Source: DATBGO01 sp036558005
GTDB lineage: Bacteria > Actinomycetota > Actinomycetes > Streptosporangiales > Streptosporangiaceae
Length of the DNA: 64,000 bases
Direction of reading: 5' to 3'
Assembly: GCA_036558005.1 (NCBI GenBank)
Contig: DATBGO010000349.1
Coordinates: 1-64,000 of the forward strand
Below, in pieces: positions 55,080 to 63,965 of the stretch (positions are counted from its first letter, which is position 1; each line of letters starts with the position of its first letter). The translations under genes were made by a program, and so were the position numbers. The notes beneath the pieces are model-generated. The model saw only the letters and a program-made list of their open reading frames with translations. It did not search any database and was not told where the DNA came from.

Positions 55080-55874
55080 TCAGGGCAGCTGGCCGGCCCG
55101 CGCGGTCCACCGGGCCGCGTGCCGCTCGACCAGCAGCGGGACACCGAAGCAGCGGGACAGGTTCCGCTCGGTGAACACCTGCCGCACCGGTCCGGCCGCC
55201 AGCACAGCGCCCTTGCGCAGCAGCAGCGCGTGGCTGAAGTCGGCCGGCACCTCCTCGACGTGATGGGTCACCATGATCATCGTCGGCGCCCTGGGGTCGC
55301 GGGCCAGCGCGGACACCCGCCGCAGCAGGTCTTCCCTGCCGCCCAGGTCCAGCCCGGCGGCCGGCTCGTCGAGCAGCAGCAACTCCGGGTCGGGCATCAG
55401 CGACCGGGCGATCTGGACCCGCTTGCGCTCGCCTTCGGACAAGGTCGCGAACCGGCGCCGGATCAGGTGCGCGCAGCCGAGCGCGTCCAGCAGTTCCACC
55501 GCCCGGGTGACGTCGAAGGAGTCGTAGTCCTCCGCGGTCCGGCCGAGTATCCCGTAGGAGGCGGTCAGCACCAGGTCGATGACCTTCTCCGCGGGCGGCA
55601 CCCGGTCGGCGACCGCCGCGCTGGCCAGGCTGATCCTGGTGCGCAGGTCGAGGATGTCCGCGCCGGCCAGCGACTCGCCGAGCAGCTCGACGCGGCCCTC
55701 GGTGGGGAACACCATCGCGGCGGCGACCTGCAGCAGGGTCGTCTTGCCCGCGCCGTTCGGCCCGATCACCACCCAGCTCTCGTCGCTGCGGACGGTCCAG
55801 TCCACGTCCCGCAGCAGCAGGGACCGCTCATGCCTGATCCCGACCCCGCGCAGCCGCAGGACTTCATCGGACAC
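55080..55874 (-). CDS. ABC transporter ATP-binding protein (ModF/YlmA-like)
   Basis: This 264-aa protein is a single ATPase domain: Walker A GPNGAGKTT, signature LSEGERKRVQIARSL, Walker B LLLLDEPAAGLDLG, and a switch His in MVTHHVEEVP. The pattern HVEEVPADFSHALLLRKG and its size match the YlmA/ModF-type ATPases that often occur without a permease and can act in metal or iron-type uptake. GGGAGGT lies before the GTG. No cognate permease or binding protein is close; the TauE/SafE gene is the only neighbour in the operon. Confidence 0.88.
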   Translation of the reverse strand: MSDEVLRLRGVGIRHERSLLLRDVDWTVRSDESWVVIGPNGAGKTTLLQVAAAMVFPTEGRVELLGESLAGADILDLRTRISLASAAVADRVPPAEKVIDLVLTASYGILGRTAEDYDSFDVTRAVELLDALGCAHLIRRRFATLSEGERKRVQIARSLMPDPELLLLDEPAAGLDLGGREDLLRRVSALARDPRAPTMIMVTHHVEEVPADFSHALLLRKGAVLAAGPVRQVFTERNLSRCFGVPLLVERHAARWTARAGQLP

Positions 55875-55985
55875 GCGGGCACCTCCCAGCAGCAGCCATC
55901 ACCTGCTGAACCTACGGCATCAGCCGCGCAGGTTCGCGCCCGGCCAGCGCGGCAGGCGCCCAGGCGCAGATCCGGCTAGCCGAGG

Positions 55986-56642
55986 CTAGCGATCGGCCTG
56001 CCGCACCGCCAGCAGCGCGGCCTGGGTGCGGTCAGCCACGCCCAGCTTGGCCAGCACGGAGCTGACGTGTGTCTTGACCGTCTTCTCCGACAGCTGCAGG
56101 TTCCTGGCGATCTCCCGGTTGGACCGGCCCTCCGCGAGCTGGGCCAGCACCTGCCGCTCCCGGCCGGTCAGCGCGCCGATGCCGCGCACCGCGTGCCCGG
56201 CCGCCTGGGCTGCCAGGATCGCCCCGGCCGCCTCCGGCGCCAGCAGCGTGTGCCCGTCGTTGACCGACCGGACCGCCCGGACCAGCGCGTCCGGGTCGAC
56301 GTCCTTGTACAGGAAGCCGGCCGCGCCGGCCTGCACGGCGCTGGCGACCAGGTTCCGGTCCGGGGCGCTGGTCAGCACCAGCGCGCGGGCCCTGGACCCG
56401 CGGGCCCGCAGTTCCCGCAGCACCCCGACGCCGTCGAGCACCGGCAGCTTGAGGTCGAGCAGGATCACGTCCGGGTCCAGCGCCGCCGCCTGGGCCAGCG
56501 CCGCGCCGCCGTCACTGGCCTCGCCGACCACCTCGATGTCGTCCTGGACGCCCAGCAGCACCTGCAGGCCCTGCCGGACGACGGGGTGGTCATCGGCGAT
56601 CAGCACGGTGATCCGGCCGCCGTCCCGGCCCTCGGTGCTCAT
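55986..56642 (-). CDS. NarL/LuxR-type response regulator
   Basis: This 218-aa protein has a receiver domain (VLIADDHPVVRQGLQVLLG, phosphorylated Asp in VILLDLKLPVLDG, Lys in LYKDVDPDALVRAV) and a GerE-type HTH (LTGREREVL-like LTGRERQVLAQLAEGRSNREIARNLQ, then SEKTVKTHVSSVLAKLGV). Its ATG overlaps the kinase stop (ATGA), so it is the partner of the upstream histidine kinase. The regulon is unknown. Confidence 0.93.
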   Translation of the reverse strand: MSTEGRDGGRITVLIADDHPVVRQGLQVLLGVQDDIEVVGEASDGGAALAQAAALDPDVILLDLKLPVLDGVGVLRELRARGSRARALVLTSAPDRNLVASAVQAGAAGFLYKDVDPDALVRAVRSVNDGHTLLAPEAAGAILAAQAAGHAVRGIGALTGRERQVLAQLAEGRSNREIARNLQLSEKTVKTHVSSVLAKLGVADRTQAALLAVRQADR

Positions 56643-57823
56643 GGCCGCGCGCTGGCCGGGACGGCCGCGGCCTTGACCGGGACGGCCAGCCGGACCACGG
56701 TGCCCTCGCCGGGCGCTGAGCGGACCGTCAGCGTGCCGCCGGCCGCCGCCGCCCGCTCCCGCATGGAGGCCAGGCCGAGCCCGCCAGGCGCCGCGTCCGG
56801 CGCGAACCCGCGGCCCCTGTCGGCCACCTGCAGCACCAGCCGGCGGCCGGCCGGCTGCAGCGACACGCAGATCTCGCTGGCGCCGGAGTGCCGCAGCGCG
56901 TTGTGCAGCGCCTCCTGCCCGATCCGGTACAGCGCGGTCTCCCGCTGCGGGCCGAGCGCGGGCACATCGCAGGCGGTGAACATCACCTTCACCCCGTAGG
57001 TGCGCCCGGCCAGCACCGCGTAGCTGCGCAGCGACCCGGCCAGCCCGCCCGCGGCCAGGTCCGGCGGCGCGAGGCCGTCGATCACCGCGCGCAGCTCCGC
57101 GTGCGCCTGCCCGCTGAGCGCCGCGATGCTCTCCATCTCCGCGGTGGCCCGGCCGGCGTCCCTGGACACCAGCACGGTCGCGGCCCTGGCCTTGACCCGG
57201 ATGCTGAACAGCTTCTGCGAGACCGCGTCGTGCAGTTCCCTGGCCAGCCGGGCCCGCTCCTCGAGCACCGACAGCTCCCGGCCGCGCTCATACAGCCGGG
57301 CGTTGGTCATCGCGATCGCGGCGTGCGAGGCGAACAGGCCGAGCAGTTGCTCGTCGCGCTCGGTGAACTTGCCGGGCCCGCGCTTGGTTGCGGCGAAGAT
57401 GAACCCGATGACCTGGTCCCCGTCGGTGATCGGCATGCCCAGGACGTCCGAGAGTTCCGGGTGCGCGGCGGGCCAGCCCTCGAACCGGGGATCGGCCCTG
57501 ATGTCGTCCAGCCGGAGCGGCAGGCCCTCCCGCAGCAGCACCCCGAGCAGCCCGTGCTGGCGCGGCAGCGGGCCGATGGCCAGCCGCTGGCGCTCGGGGA
57601 TGCCGTCCACCACGAACTCGGCGAACGACCCGCGGTCATCGGGCACCCCGATCGCGGCGTACTTCGCCGCCACCAGCGAGCGCGCCGACGAGACGATCAT
57701 CTGCAGCACGTCGTGCACCGACAGCTGCCTGGTGACCGCCAGCACCACCTGGCTGAGCTGCTGGAGCAGCTCGTCCGCCCCGGCGCCGTCCGGTGCCGGG
57801 GGGTGCTGCTGGCTGCCGCTCAC
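56639..57823 (-). CDS. GAF-domain histidine kinase, DegS/NarX (HisKA_3) type
   Basis: The protein has 394 aa. An N-terminal coiled region is followed by a GAF domain (about 30-175, SARSLVAAKYAAIGVPDD, VLGMPITDGDQVIGFIFA). The HisKA_3 dimerisation helix (ERARLARELHDAVSQKLFSI, with the phosphorylated His) and an HATPase (ALHNALRHSG, DRGRGF, GGLGLASMRERA) complete it. No membrane helix is present, so it senses a cytosolic or diffusible signal through GAF, as DevS-like kinases do. The GTG start lies 7 nt behind TAACGT, a leaderless promoter that faces the divergent SDR promoter. Confidence 0.92.
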   Translation of the reverse strand: MSGSQQHPPAPDGAGADELLQQLSQVVLAVTRQLSVHDVLQMIVSSARSLVAAKYAAIGVPDDRGSFAEFVVDGIPERQRLAIGPLPRQHGLLGVLLREGLPLRLDDIRADPRFEGWPAAHPELSDVLGMPITDGDQVIGFIFAATKRGPGKFTERDEQLLGLFASHAAIAMTNARLYERGRELSVLEERARLARELHDAVSQKLFSIRVKARAATVLVSRDAGRATAEMESIAALSGQAHAELRAVIDGLAPPDLAAGGLAGSLRSYAVLAGRTYGVKVMFTACDVPALGPQRETALYRIGQEALHNALRHSGASEICVSLQPAGRRLVLQVADRGRGFAPDAAPGGLGLASMRERAAAAGGTLTVRSAPGEGTVVRLAVPVKAAAVPASARP

Positions 57824-57830
57824 CCCTGTG

Positions 57831-57836
57831 ACGTTA
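57831..57836 (-). promoter_or_regulatory. -10 box TAACGT, leaderless promoter of the GAF kinase
   Basis: TAACGT, 7 nt, then the GTG of the kinase on the minus strand. Confidence 0.55.
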
Positions 57837-57933
57837 CCGGCGCCGGCCGCGCGGCGGATCGGTCACCGGTCCTAGGACCATCGGACCAGGACGCTCCCGA
57901 CCCGGGCCCGATGTGCCCGGCGGGCCGCCTGCA

Positions 57934-57939
57934 TAGCGT
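57934..57939 (+). promoter_or_regulatory. -10 box TAGCGT, leaderless promoter of the SDR-queA unit
   Basis: TAGCGT, 7 nt, then the ATG at 57947. A second TAGCGT stands 10 nt ahead of the serB ATG (59682-59687). Confidence 0.55.
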
Positions 57940-57946
57940 TCAGGAC

Positions 57947-58657
57947 ATGGATGCTGCGAAGACTGCCATCATCACCGGTGCCTCCCGCGGCCTTGGCCAG
58001 GCCCTCGCGGCCGGGCTGGCGGCCCAGGGATATGCGCTGGTCATCGACGCCCGCGACGCCCGGGCCCTGCACGCGACCGCGGCCGGGCTGCCCGCCGCCG
58101 CCAGGGTCACCGCCCTGCCCGGCGACATCACCGATCCCGCGCACCGGGCCGCGCTGCGCGCGGCCGCCGCCGACCTGGGCGGCGCTGACCTGCTGATCAA
58201 CAACGCCGGCACGCTGGGGGCCAGCCCGCTGCCGGCGATCGCCGACTACCCGGTCGGCGAGCTGCGGACGGCGTTCGAGGTCAACGTGCTGGCGCCGCTG
58301 GCCCTGACCCAGCTGCTGCTGCCGGACCTGCGCCGCCGCGGCGGCGCGGTGCTCAGCGTGACCTCGGACGCCGCGGTCGAGCCGTACGCGGGCTGGGGCG
58401 GCTACGGAGCCGCGAAGGCCGCGCTCGAGCAGGCCTGCAACGTGCTCGCCGCGGAGGAGACCGCCATCCGGGTCTGGTGGGTCGACCCCGGTGACCTGCG
58501 AACCCGGATGCACCAGGAGGCTTTCCCCGGCGAGGACATCTCCGACCGCCAGCTGCCGGACGCGGTGGTGCCCGGGTTCTGGCGGCTGATCTCCGAGCGG
58601 ATGCCCAGCGGCCGGTACCGGGCCGCCGACCTGATGCCGTCGGGGGCGCCGGCATGA
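57947..58657 (+). CDS. SDR family NAD(P)-dependent oxidoreductase
   Basis: This 236-aa protein has TGASRGLG at the N terminus, DLLINNAG, a Ser in SVTSDAA and the catalytic YGAAK. Near the C terminus WWVDPGDLRTRMHQEAFPGED resembles actinobacterial SDRs that act on small carbonyl compounds. It is coupled to the next gene by an ATGA overlap, an arrangement that suggests a shared role with the QueA-like enzyme, though no shared pathway is known to me. Confidence 0.88.
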   Translation: MDAAKTAIITGASRGLGQALAAGLAAQGYALVIDARDARALHATAAGLPAAARVTALPGDITDPAHRAALRAAAADLGGADLLINNAGTLGASPLPAIADYPVGELRTAFEVNVLAPLALTQLLLPDLRRRGGAVLSVTSDAAVEPYAGWGGYGAAKAALEQACNVLAAEETAIRVWWVDPGDLRTRMHQEAFPGEDISDRQLPDAVVPGFWRLISERMPSGRYRAADLMPSGAPA

Positions 58658-59673
58658 CCGCCATCGAGTTCGACCTGCCCGCCGACCTGGAGGCGCACGA
58701 GCCGCCCGAGGCCCGCGGGGTGCCGCGCGACGGCGTCGCGCTGCTGGTGAGCAGGCGGGCCACCGGCGAGATCAGCCACCACGCGTTCGCTGACCTGCCC
58801 GGCCTGCTGCTGCCCGGCGACCTGATCGTGGTCAACACCTCTGCGACCCTGCCGGCCGCGGTGCCGCTGGACGGCGGGCTCGCGGTGCACTTCTCCACCG
58901 CGCTGCCCGACGGCGACTGGCTGGTCGAGCTGCGGGCCGCGCAGGGGCCGGCCACGGTCCCCTACCCGGGCGGCAGCCCCGGGCAGCGGCTCACCCTGCC
59001 CGGCGCCGCCGAGCTGACCCTGACCGGCCGGTTCACCGCGCGGCTGTGGCGGGCCCGGCTGTCCACCGCGGTGGTGCCCTACCTGCTGCGGCACGGCATC
59101 CCGATCCGGTACTCCTACGTGCGGAAGGACTGGCCGATCCAGGCCTACCAGACGGTTTTCGGCGCCCGGCCGGGCAGCGCGGAGATGCCCAGCGCCAGCA
59201 GGCCGTTCACCCCGCAGATCGTCACCAGGCTGGTGACCCGCGGGATCACGATCGCGCCCGTCACGCTGCACACCGGCGTGTCGTCGCTGGAGGGCGGCGA
59301 GGACCCCTACCCCGAGCCCTACGACGTGCCGCCGGCGACCGCGCGGCTGGTGAACCTCACCCGCCGGCACGGCGGCCGGGTGATCGCGGCCGGGACCACG
59401 GTGGTGCGGGCGCTGGAGACCGCCGCCCGGATCCCGGGCGGGGCCAGCACTGTCGCCGCCGGCACCGGCTGGACCGAGCACGTCGTGACCCCCGAGCAGC
59501 CGCTGCTGGCCGTGGACGGGCTGCTCACCGGGCTGCACGAGCCCCGCTCGTCGCACCTGCGGATGCTCGCCGCCTTCGCCGGGACCGCGCTGCTCGAGGA
59601 GTGCTACGCCGCTGCGGTCGGGCACGGGTACCACTGGCACGAGTTCGGCGACCTGCACCTGCTGCTGCCCTGA
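58654..59673 (+). CDS. S-adenosylmethionine:tRNA ribosyltransferase-isomerase-like protein (QueA family)
   Basis: This 339-aa protein matches QueA in order: FDLPADL near the start, PGDLIVVNTSATLPA, then YVRKDWPIQAYQTVFGARPGSAEMPSASRPFT and LHTGVSSLEG, GTTVVRALE, and LLTGLHEPRSSHLRMLAAFAG. QueA makes epoxyqueuosine on tRNA using the ribose of SAM. No other queuosine gene (tgt, queC-F, queG) is in the window, and many actinomycetes lack the pathway, so this stand-alone member may do something else. It overlaps the SDR by 4 bp. Confidence 0.88.
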   Translation: MTAIEFDLPADLEAHEPPEARGVPRDGVALLVSRRATGEISHHAFADLPGLLLPGDLIVVNTSATLPAAVPLDGGLAVHFSTALPDGDWLVELRAAQGPATVPYPGGSPGQRLTLPGAAELTLTGRFTARLWRARLSTAVVPYLLRHGIPIRYSYVRKDWPIQAYQTVFGARPGSAEMPSASRPFTPQIVTRLVTRGITIAPVTLHTGVSSLEGGEDPYPEPYDVPPATARLVNLTRRHGGRVIAAGTTVVRALETAARIPGGASTVAAGTGWTEHVVTPEQPLLAVDGLLTGLHEPRSSHLRMLAAFAGTALLEECYAAAVGHGYHWHEFGDLHLLLP

Positions 59674-59697
59674 GCGCCCGGTAGCGTTGGCTGCGCC

Positions 59698-60906
59698 ATG
59701 CCTGGTCCCGCGATTACCCTGCTCGTGACGCTGACCGGCCGGGACAGGCCGGGGGTCACCTCCCGGCTGTTCTCGGTCCTGGCCGCGCACCAGCTCAGCG
59801 TGATCGACGTCGAGCAGGTGGTCATCCGCGGCCGCCTGGTGCTCGGCGTGCTGCTGTCGTGCGCCAGCGCGCCCGACCTGACCGCGATCCACCGTGAGGT
59901 CACCGCGGTGGCCGCCGACCTGGACCTGGAAGCGGAGATCACCGCGGGCTCGGGCGAGGGGCCGCGGCGGCGCGGCAGCCTGCACGTCACCGTGCTCGGC
60001 AGCCAGCTGGCCCCGGCGGCGATCGCCGCCATAGCCGGGCGGATCGCCGCGAACGGGGCCAACATCGACCGGATCGGGCGGCTGGCCAGCCGCCCGGTGA
60101 CCTGCATCGAGCTCGAGGTTTCCGGGGCCTCCCCGGCGGCGCTGCGGGCCGCGCTGGCCCGCGAGTCGGTGCAGCAGCGGGTCGACATCGCGGTGCAGCG
60201 CGGCGGGCTGCACCGCCGGGCGCTGCGCCTGGTCGTCATGGACGTCGACTCCACGCTGGTCCGGGATGAGGCGATCGACCTGCTGGCGGCCCGGGCCGGG
60301 CGGGCGGCGCAGGCCGCCGAGCTGACCGCGGCCGCGATGCGCGGCGAGCTTGACTTCGCCCGGGCGCTGCGCGACCGGGTCGCCATGCTGGCCGGGCTGC
60401 CCGCCTCGGTGCTGGATGAGGTCCGCGGCCAGCTTCAGCTCGCGCCCGGCGCCCGCACCCTGGTCCGCACGCTGCGCAGGCTCGGCTACAAGTGCGGGAT
60501 CGTCAGCGGCGGCTTCACCCAGTTCACCGACGACCTGGCCGCCGATCTGGGCCTTGACTACAGCGCCGCCAACACGCTGGAGATATCCGGCGGGCGGCTG
60601 ACCGGGCGGCTCACCGGGCCGGTGATCGACCGCGCCGCCAAGGCGCAGGCGCTGCGGGACTTCGCCGGGCAGGCCGGGGTGCCGCTTAGCCAGACGGTCG
60701 CCGTCGGCGACGGCGCGAACGACCTCGACATGATCGCCGCGGCCGGGCTCGGGATAGCGTTCAACGCCAAGCAGGCCGTCCGCGAGGCGGCGGACGCGTC
60801 GCTGAGCGTGCCGCACCTGGACGCGATCTTGTACCTGCTGGGCATCTCCAGGGACGAGGTGGAGGCCGCCGACGCGGAGGACGCCGCGCTGGCCGGCTCG
60901 GCCTGA
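59698..60906 (+). CDS. serB: Phosphoserine phosphatase with N-terminal ACT domains
   Basis: This 402-aa protein has an ACT domain (about 8-80, LLVTLTGRDRPGVTSRLFSVLA) and a second ACT-like unit (about 95-165). The HAD phosphatase follows (from about 178: VMDVDSTLVRDEAIDLLA with D182 as nucleophile and D184), then SGGFTQFTDDLA and AVGDGANDLDMIAAAG. It removes phosphate from phosphoserine, the last step of serine synthesis, and the ACT part may bind serine. The start lies 10 nt behind TAGCGT, with little room for a ribosome site. It ends exactly next to the convergent phosphatase gene. Confidence 0.94.
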   Translation: MPGPAITLLVTLTGRDRPGVTSRLFSVLAAHQLSVIDVEQVVIRGRLVLGVLLSCASAPDLTAIHREVTAVAADLDLEAEITAGSGEGPRRRGSLHVTVLGSQLAPAAIAAIAGRIAANGANIDRIGRLASRPVTCIELEVSGASPAALRAALARESVQQRVDIAVQRGGLHRRALRLVVMDVDSTLVRDEAIDLLAARAGRAAQAAELTAAAMRGELDFARALRDRVAMLAGLPASVLDEVRGQLQLAPGARTLVRTLRRLGYKCGIVSGGFTQFTDDLAADLGLDYSAANTLEISGGRLTGRLTGPVIDRAAKAQALRDFAGQAGVPLSQTVAVGDGANDLDMIAAAGLGIAFNAKQAVREAADASLSVPHLDAILYLLGISRDEVEAADAEDAALAGSA

Positions 60907-61404
60907 TCAGCCAGGCCCGCCGGCCGCCGGGGACCAGGACGCGGTCAGCGTGCCGGAGCCGGGCAGCGCGTCCGGCCAGTCCCCGGCCAGCTCGATCACC
61001 GCGATGGCCCCGGCGGGGAACTCCTGCCGCACCCCGGTGAGCGTCGCGACCAGCCGCTGCGCGGCCGGATTGTGGCCGATGTACATCAGCGTCCCCACCG
61101 CCGGGCTGGCCTGCCTGATGAGTTCCAGGATCTGCCCGGCGCCGCCGTCATACAGCCGCGGGTCGTTGCTGACCTCGATCCCGGTCCCCAGCTCGGCGCT
61201 GAGGTGCAGCCAGGTCTGCCTGGCCCGCCGGGCGGTGGAGCAGATCACCGCGTCAGGGACGAATTCATGGCCGCGCAGCCAGTTACCCGCGGCCGCGGCG
61301 TCCCGCCGCCCCCGGCCCCGCAGCGCCCGCTCCGCGTCCGGGCCGCCGGGCAGCTCTCCAGCCTGCGCGTGCCGCATCACGATCAGGATGGATCCGGCTC
61401 CCAT
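60907..61404 (-). CDS. SixA-type histidine phosphatase
   Basis: This 165-aa protein is of the phosphoglycerate-mutase-like histidine phosphatase superfamily: VMRHAQAG, the Arg in SSxxxRxxxT replaced by ICSTARRARQTW, and the second catalytic His in MYIGHNPAAQRLVATL. Small members of this kind (SixA) dephosphorylate phosphohistidine proteins or small phosphates. The start is ATG at 61404 behind GGAG; a longer frame lacks homology. It abuts serB with no gap. Confidence 0.88.
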   Translation of the reverse strand: MGAGSILIVMRHAQAGELPGGPDAERALRGRGRRDAAAAGNWLRGHEFVPDAVICSTARRARQTWLHLSAELGTGIEVSNDPRLYDGGAGQILELIRQASPAVGTLMYIGHNPAAQRLVATLTGVRQEFPAGAIAVIELAGDWPDALPGSGTLTASWSPAAGGPG

Positions 61405-61502
61405 GACTCCATCGTGCCCACATCCGGGCCCGGTCTCCCGCCGGCGCACCGGACAGCTTCACGCCCGCGGCCCGGGCCCGGCCGTCCGGGCACCCGGGCA
61501 GG

Positions 61503-61545
61503 CAGCGAGGCGGGCCCCGGCATGGTGCCGGAACCCGCCTCGCTG
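61503..61545 (-). terminator. 12-bp stem hairpin downstream of hppA
   Basis: CAGCGAGGCGGG pairs with CCCGCCTCGCTG, and the interior CCGGCA-TGG-TGCCGG forms a second stem. It lies 36 bp beyond the hppA stop. Confidence 0.6.
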
Positions 61546-61580
61546 GCGCAGGCCGTGCTCAGCGCGCTGGTGCCGCCCGC

Positions 61581-63965
61581 TCAGGCGGCGGCGGTGCCCG
61601 CCGAGGTCTTCCCGCTGCCCTCGCCGCTGTCGTCCTGGCCCTTGTCGCTGTCCTGGCTGTCCTTATCCGGCGCCGGCCCGGCGCTCTGATCGGGCCCGCC
61701 GGAGGTCAGGCTGGTCGAGCGGCGCTTGGAGATGACCACGGCCGCCACCACGATCGCGACCGCGCCGAGCGACACCCCGACGCGCAGGCCGGTGTTGTCG
61801 CTGTACTGGACCACGCTGGTGGCGATCAGCAGCGACACCAGGTTCATGACCTTGATCAGCGGGTTGATCGCGGGTCCCGCGGTGTCCTTGAACGGGTCGC
61901 CCACGGTGTCGCCGATCACCGTCGCGGCGTGCGCCTCTGAGCCCTTGCCGCCGTAGTGACCGTCCTCGACCAGCTTCTTCGCGTTGTCCCAGGCACCGCC
62001 GGAGTTGGCCAGGAAGACCGCCATCAGCGCGCCCGCCGCGATGGCGCCGGCCAGGAACGAGCCCAGCGGCGCGTACCCGAACGCGAAGCCGACCGCGATC
62101 GGCGTCAGCACCGCCAGCAGGCCAGGCGTGGCCAGCTCGCGCAGCGAGTCCCTGGTGCAGATGTCCACGACCCGGCCGTACTCGGGCTTCTCGGTGAAGT
62201 CCATGATCCCCGGGTGGGTGCGGAACTGCTCGCGGACCTCGAAGACCACCCGGCCGGCCGCCCGGCCGACCGCCATCACCGCCAGGCCGGAGAAGAAGAA
62301 CACCACGGCCGCGCCGATCATGACGCCGACGAGCACGTTGGGCCGGTCCACCGACAGGCTGAAGCTGGACGCGGCGCTGCCCAGCGCGGACTCGACCGTG
62401 GTGCGGAACGCGCCGAACAAGGCGGTCGCGGCGAGCACCGCGGTCGCGATGGCGATGCCCTTGGTGATCGCCTTGGTGGTGTTGCCGACCGCGTCCAGCC
62501 TGGTCAGGATGACCGCGGCCTCGCCCTCGACCTCGCCGGACATCTCCGCGATGCCCTGGGCGTTGTCCGACACCGGGCCGAAGGTGTCCATCGACACGAT
62601 GACGCCGACCGTGGTCAGCAGCCCGGTCCCGGCCAGCGCCACCGCGAACAGGGCGATGGTCGCGTTCCCGGTGCCGAGCAGGAACGCCACGTAGACCGCG
62701 CCGCCGATCAGCAGCGCCGAGTACACCGCCGACTCCAGCCCGACCGAGATGCCCGACAGGATCACGGTGGCCGGGCCGGTCTGCGAGCTTTCCCCGATCT
62801 CCCTGACCGGCCTGCGGTTGGTCTCGGTGAAGTACCCGGTCAGCAGCTGGATGGCGCTGGCCAGCACCAGGCCGATGAGGACCGCGCCGATCGCCAGCAG
62901 CCGCGGGTCACCGCCGTGGCTCAAGATAGCGGCCGAGCCCGCGCCGGTGACGCCCTTGAGGTCGCTGAACTTCGACGGCAGGTAGATGAAGGCCGCCGCG
63001 ACCACCAGGACCAGGGAGATGATCGCGGAGACGAAGAACCCGCGGTTGATGGCGGTCATCCCGCTGCGGTCGTTCTTGCGCGGCGCGACCACGAAGATGC
63101 CGGCCACCGCGGTGATGACGCCGATCATGGGGACGATCAGCGGGAACACCAGGCCCTGTGAGCCGAACGCCTTGACCCCCAGGATCAGCGACGCGACCAG
63201 CATGACCGAGTACGACTCGAACAGGTCGGCGGCCATCCCGGCGCAGTCGCCGACGTTGTCGCCGACGTTGTCGGCAATGGTCGCCGCGTTCCTCGGGTCG
63301 TCCTCAGGGATGCCCTTCTCGACCTTGCCGACCAGGTCGGCGCCCACGTCAGCGGCCTTGGTGAAGATGCCGCCGCCGACCCTCATGAACATCGCCAGCA
63401 GCGCGGCGCCGAAGCCGAAGCCCTCCAGCACGCTGGATGCGTTCGCCTTGTAGGAGATCACCACCACCGCCGCGCCGAGCAGCCCGAGGCCGACGGTGAA
63501 CATGCCGGCCACCCCGCCGGTGCGGAACGCGATCCGCATCGCGGGGCGCTCGCCCGCCTCCCTGGCCGCGGCCGCGACCCGGACGTTCCCGCGCACCGCC
63601 AGCCACATGCCCACGAACCCGGTCGTCGCCGAGAAAAGTGCGCCGATCAGGAAGAACGCGCTGCGGCCCCAGCGGACCCCGGTGTCGGGCGCGGGCAGCA
63701 GGAGCAGCACGAAGAAGATCAGGACCACGAAGATGCCAATGGTCTTGAACTGGCGCCTGAGATAGGCAGCCGCGCCCTCCTGGACCGCCAGGGCGATCTC
63801 CTGCATCTTCGCGGTGCCCTGGCTGGCAGCCAGCACTTCCCTGACCAGCAAGCCGGCCACGACCAGGGCGAGCGCGGCCACCGCGGCGACGACGACAACC
63901 CAGGTAAGGTTGCTGCCGGCTACCGTGGGCCCGCCGCTGCCCAGGGCGAGGGTGAGCCTAGACAT
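61581..63965 (-). CDS. hppA: K+-insensitive pyrophosphate-energized proton pump
   Basis: This 794-aa membrane pyrophosphatase has about 16 helices. The PPi site DVGADLVGKVEKGIPEDDPRNAA and DNVGDNVGDCAGMAADLFESY are intact. The switch region reads GNTTKAITKG: Lys in place of the Ala of K+-dependent enzymes, so it should be K+-independent. It couples PPi hydrolysis to H+ export. A roughly 45-residue acidic C-terminal tail (SAGPAPDKDSQDSDKGQDD) is longer than usual. AAGGAGG lies 12 nt ahead of the ATG. The end of the window cuts off anything further upstream. Confidence 0.95.
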   Translation of the reverse strand: MSRLTLALGSGGPTVAGSNLTWVVVVAAVAALALVVAGLLVREVLAASQGTAKMQEIALAVQEGAAAYLRRQFKTIGIFVVLIFFVLLLLPAPDTGVRWGRSAFFLIGALFSATTGFVGMWLAVRGNVRVAAAAREAGERPAMRIAFRTGGVAGMFTVGLGLLGAAVVVISYKANASSVLEGFGFGAALLAMFMRVGGGIFTKAADVGADLVGKVEKGIPEDDPRNAATIADNVGDNVGDCAGMAADLFESYSVMLVASLILGVKAFGSQGLVFPLIVPMIGVITAVAGIFVVAPRKNDRSGMTAINRGFFVSAIISLVLVVAAAFIYLPSKFSDLKGVTGAGSAAILSHGGDPRLLAIGAVLIGLVLASAIQLLTGYFTETNRRPVREIGESSQTGPATVILSGISVGLESAVYSALLIGGAVYVAFLLGTGNATIALFAVALAGTGLLTTVGVIVSMDTFGPVSDNAQGIAEMSGEVEGEAAVILTRLDAVGNTTKAITKGIAIATAVLAATALFGAFRTTVESALGSAASSFSLSVDRPNVLVGVMIGAAVVFFFSGLAVMAVGRAAGRVVFEVREQFRTHPGIMDFTEKPEYGRVVDICTRDSLRELATPGLLAVLTPIAVGFAFGYAPLGSFLAGAIAAGALMAVFLANSGGAWDNAKKLVEDGHYGGKGSEAHAATVIGDTVGDPFKDTAGPAINPLIKVMNLVSLLIATSVVQYSDNTGLRVGVSLGAVAIVVAAVVISKRRSTSLTSGGPDQSAGPAPDKDSQDSDKGQDDSGEGSGKTSAGTAAA

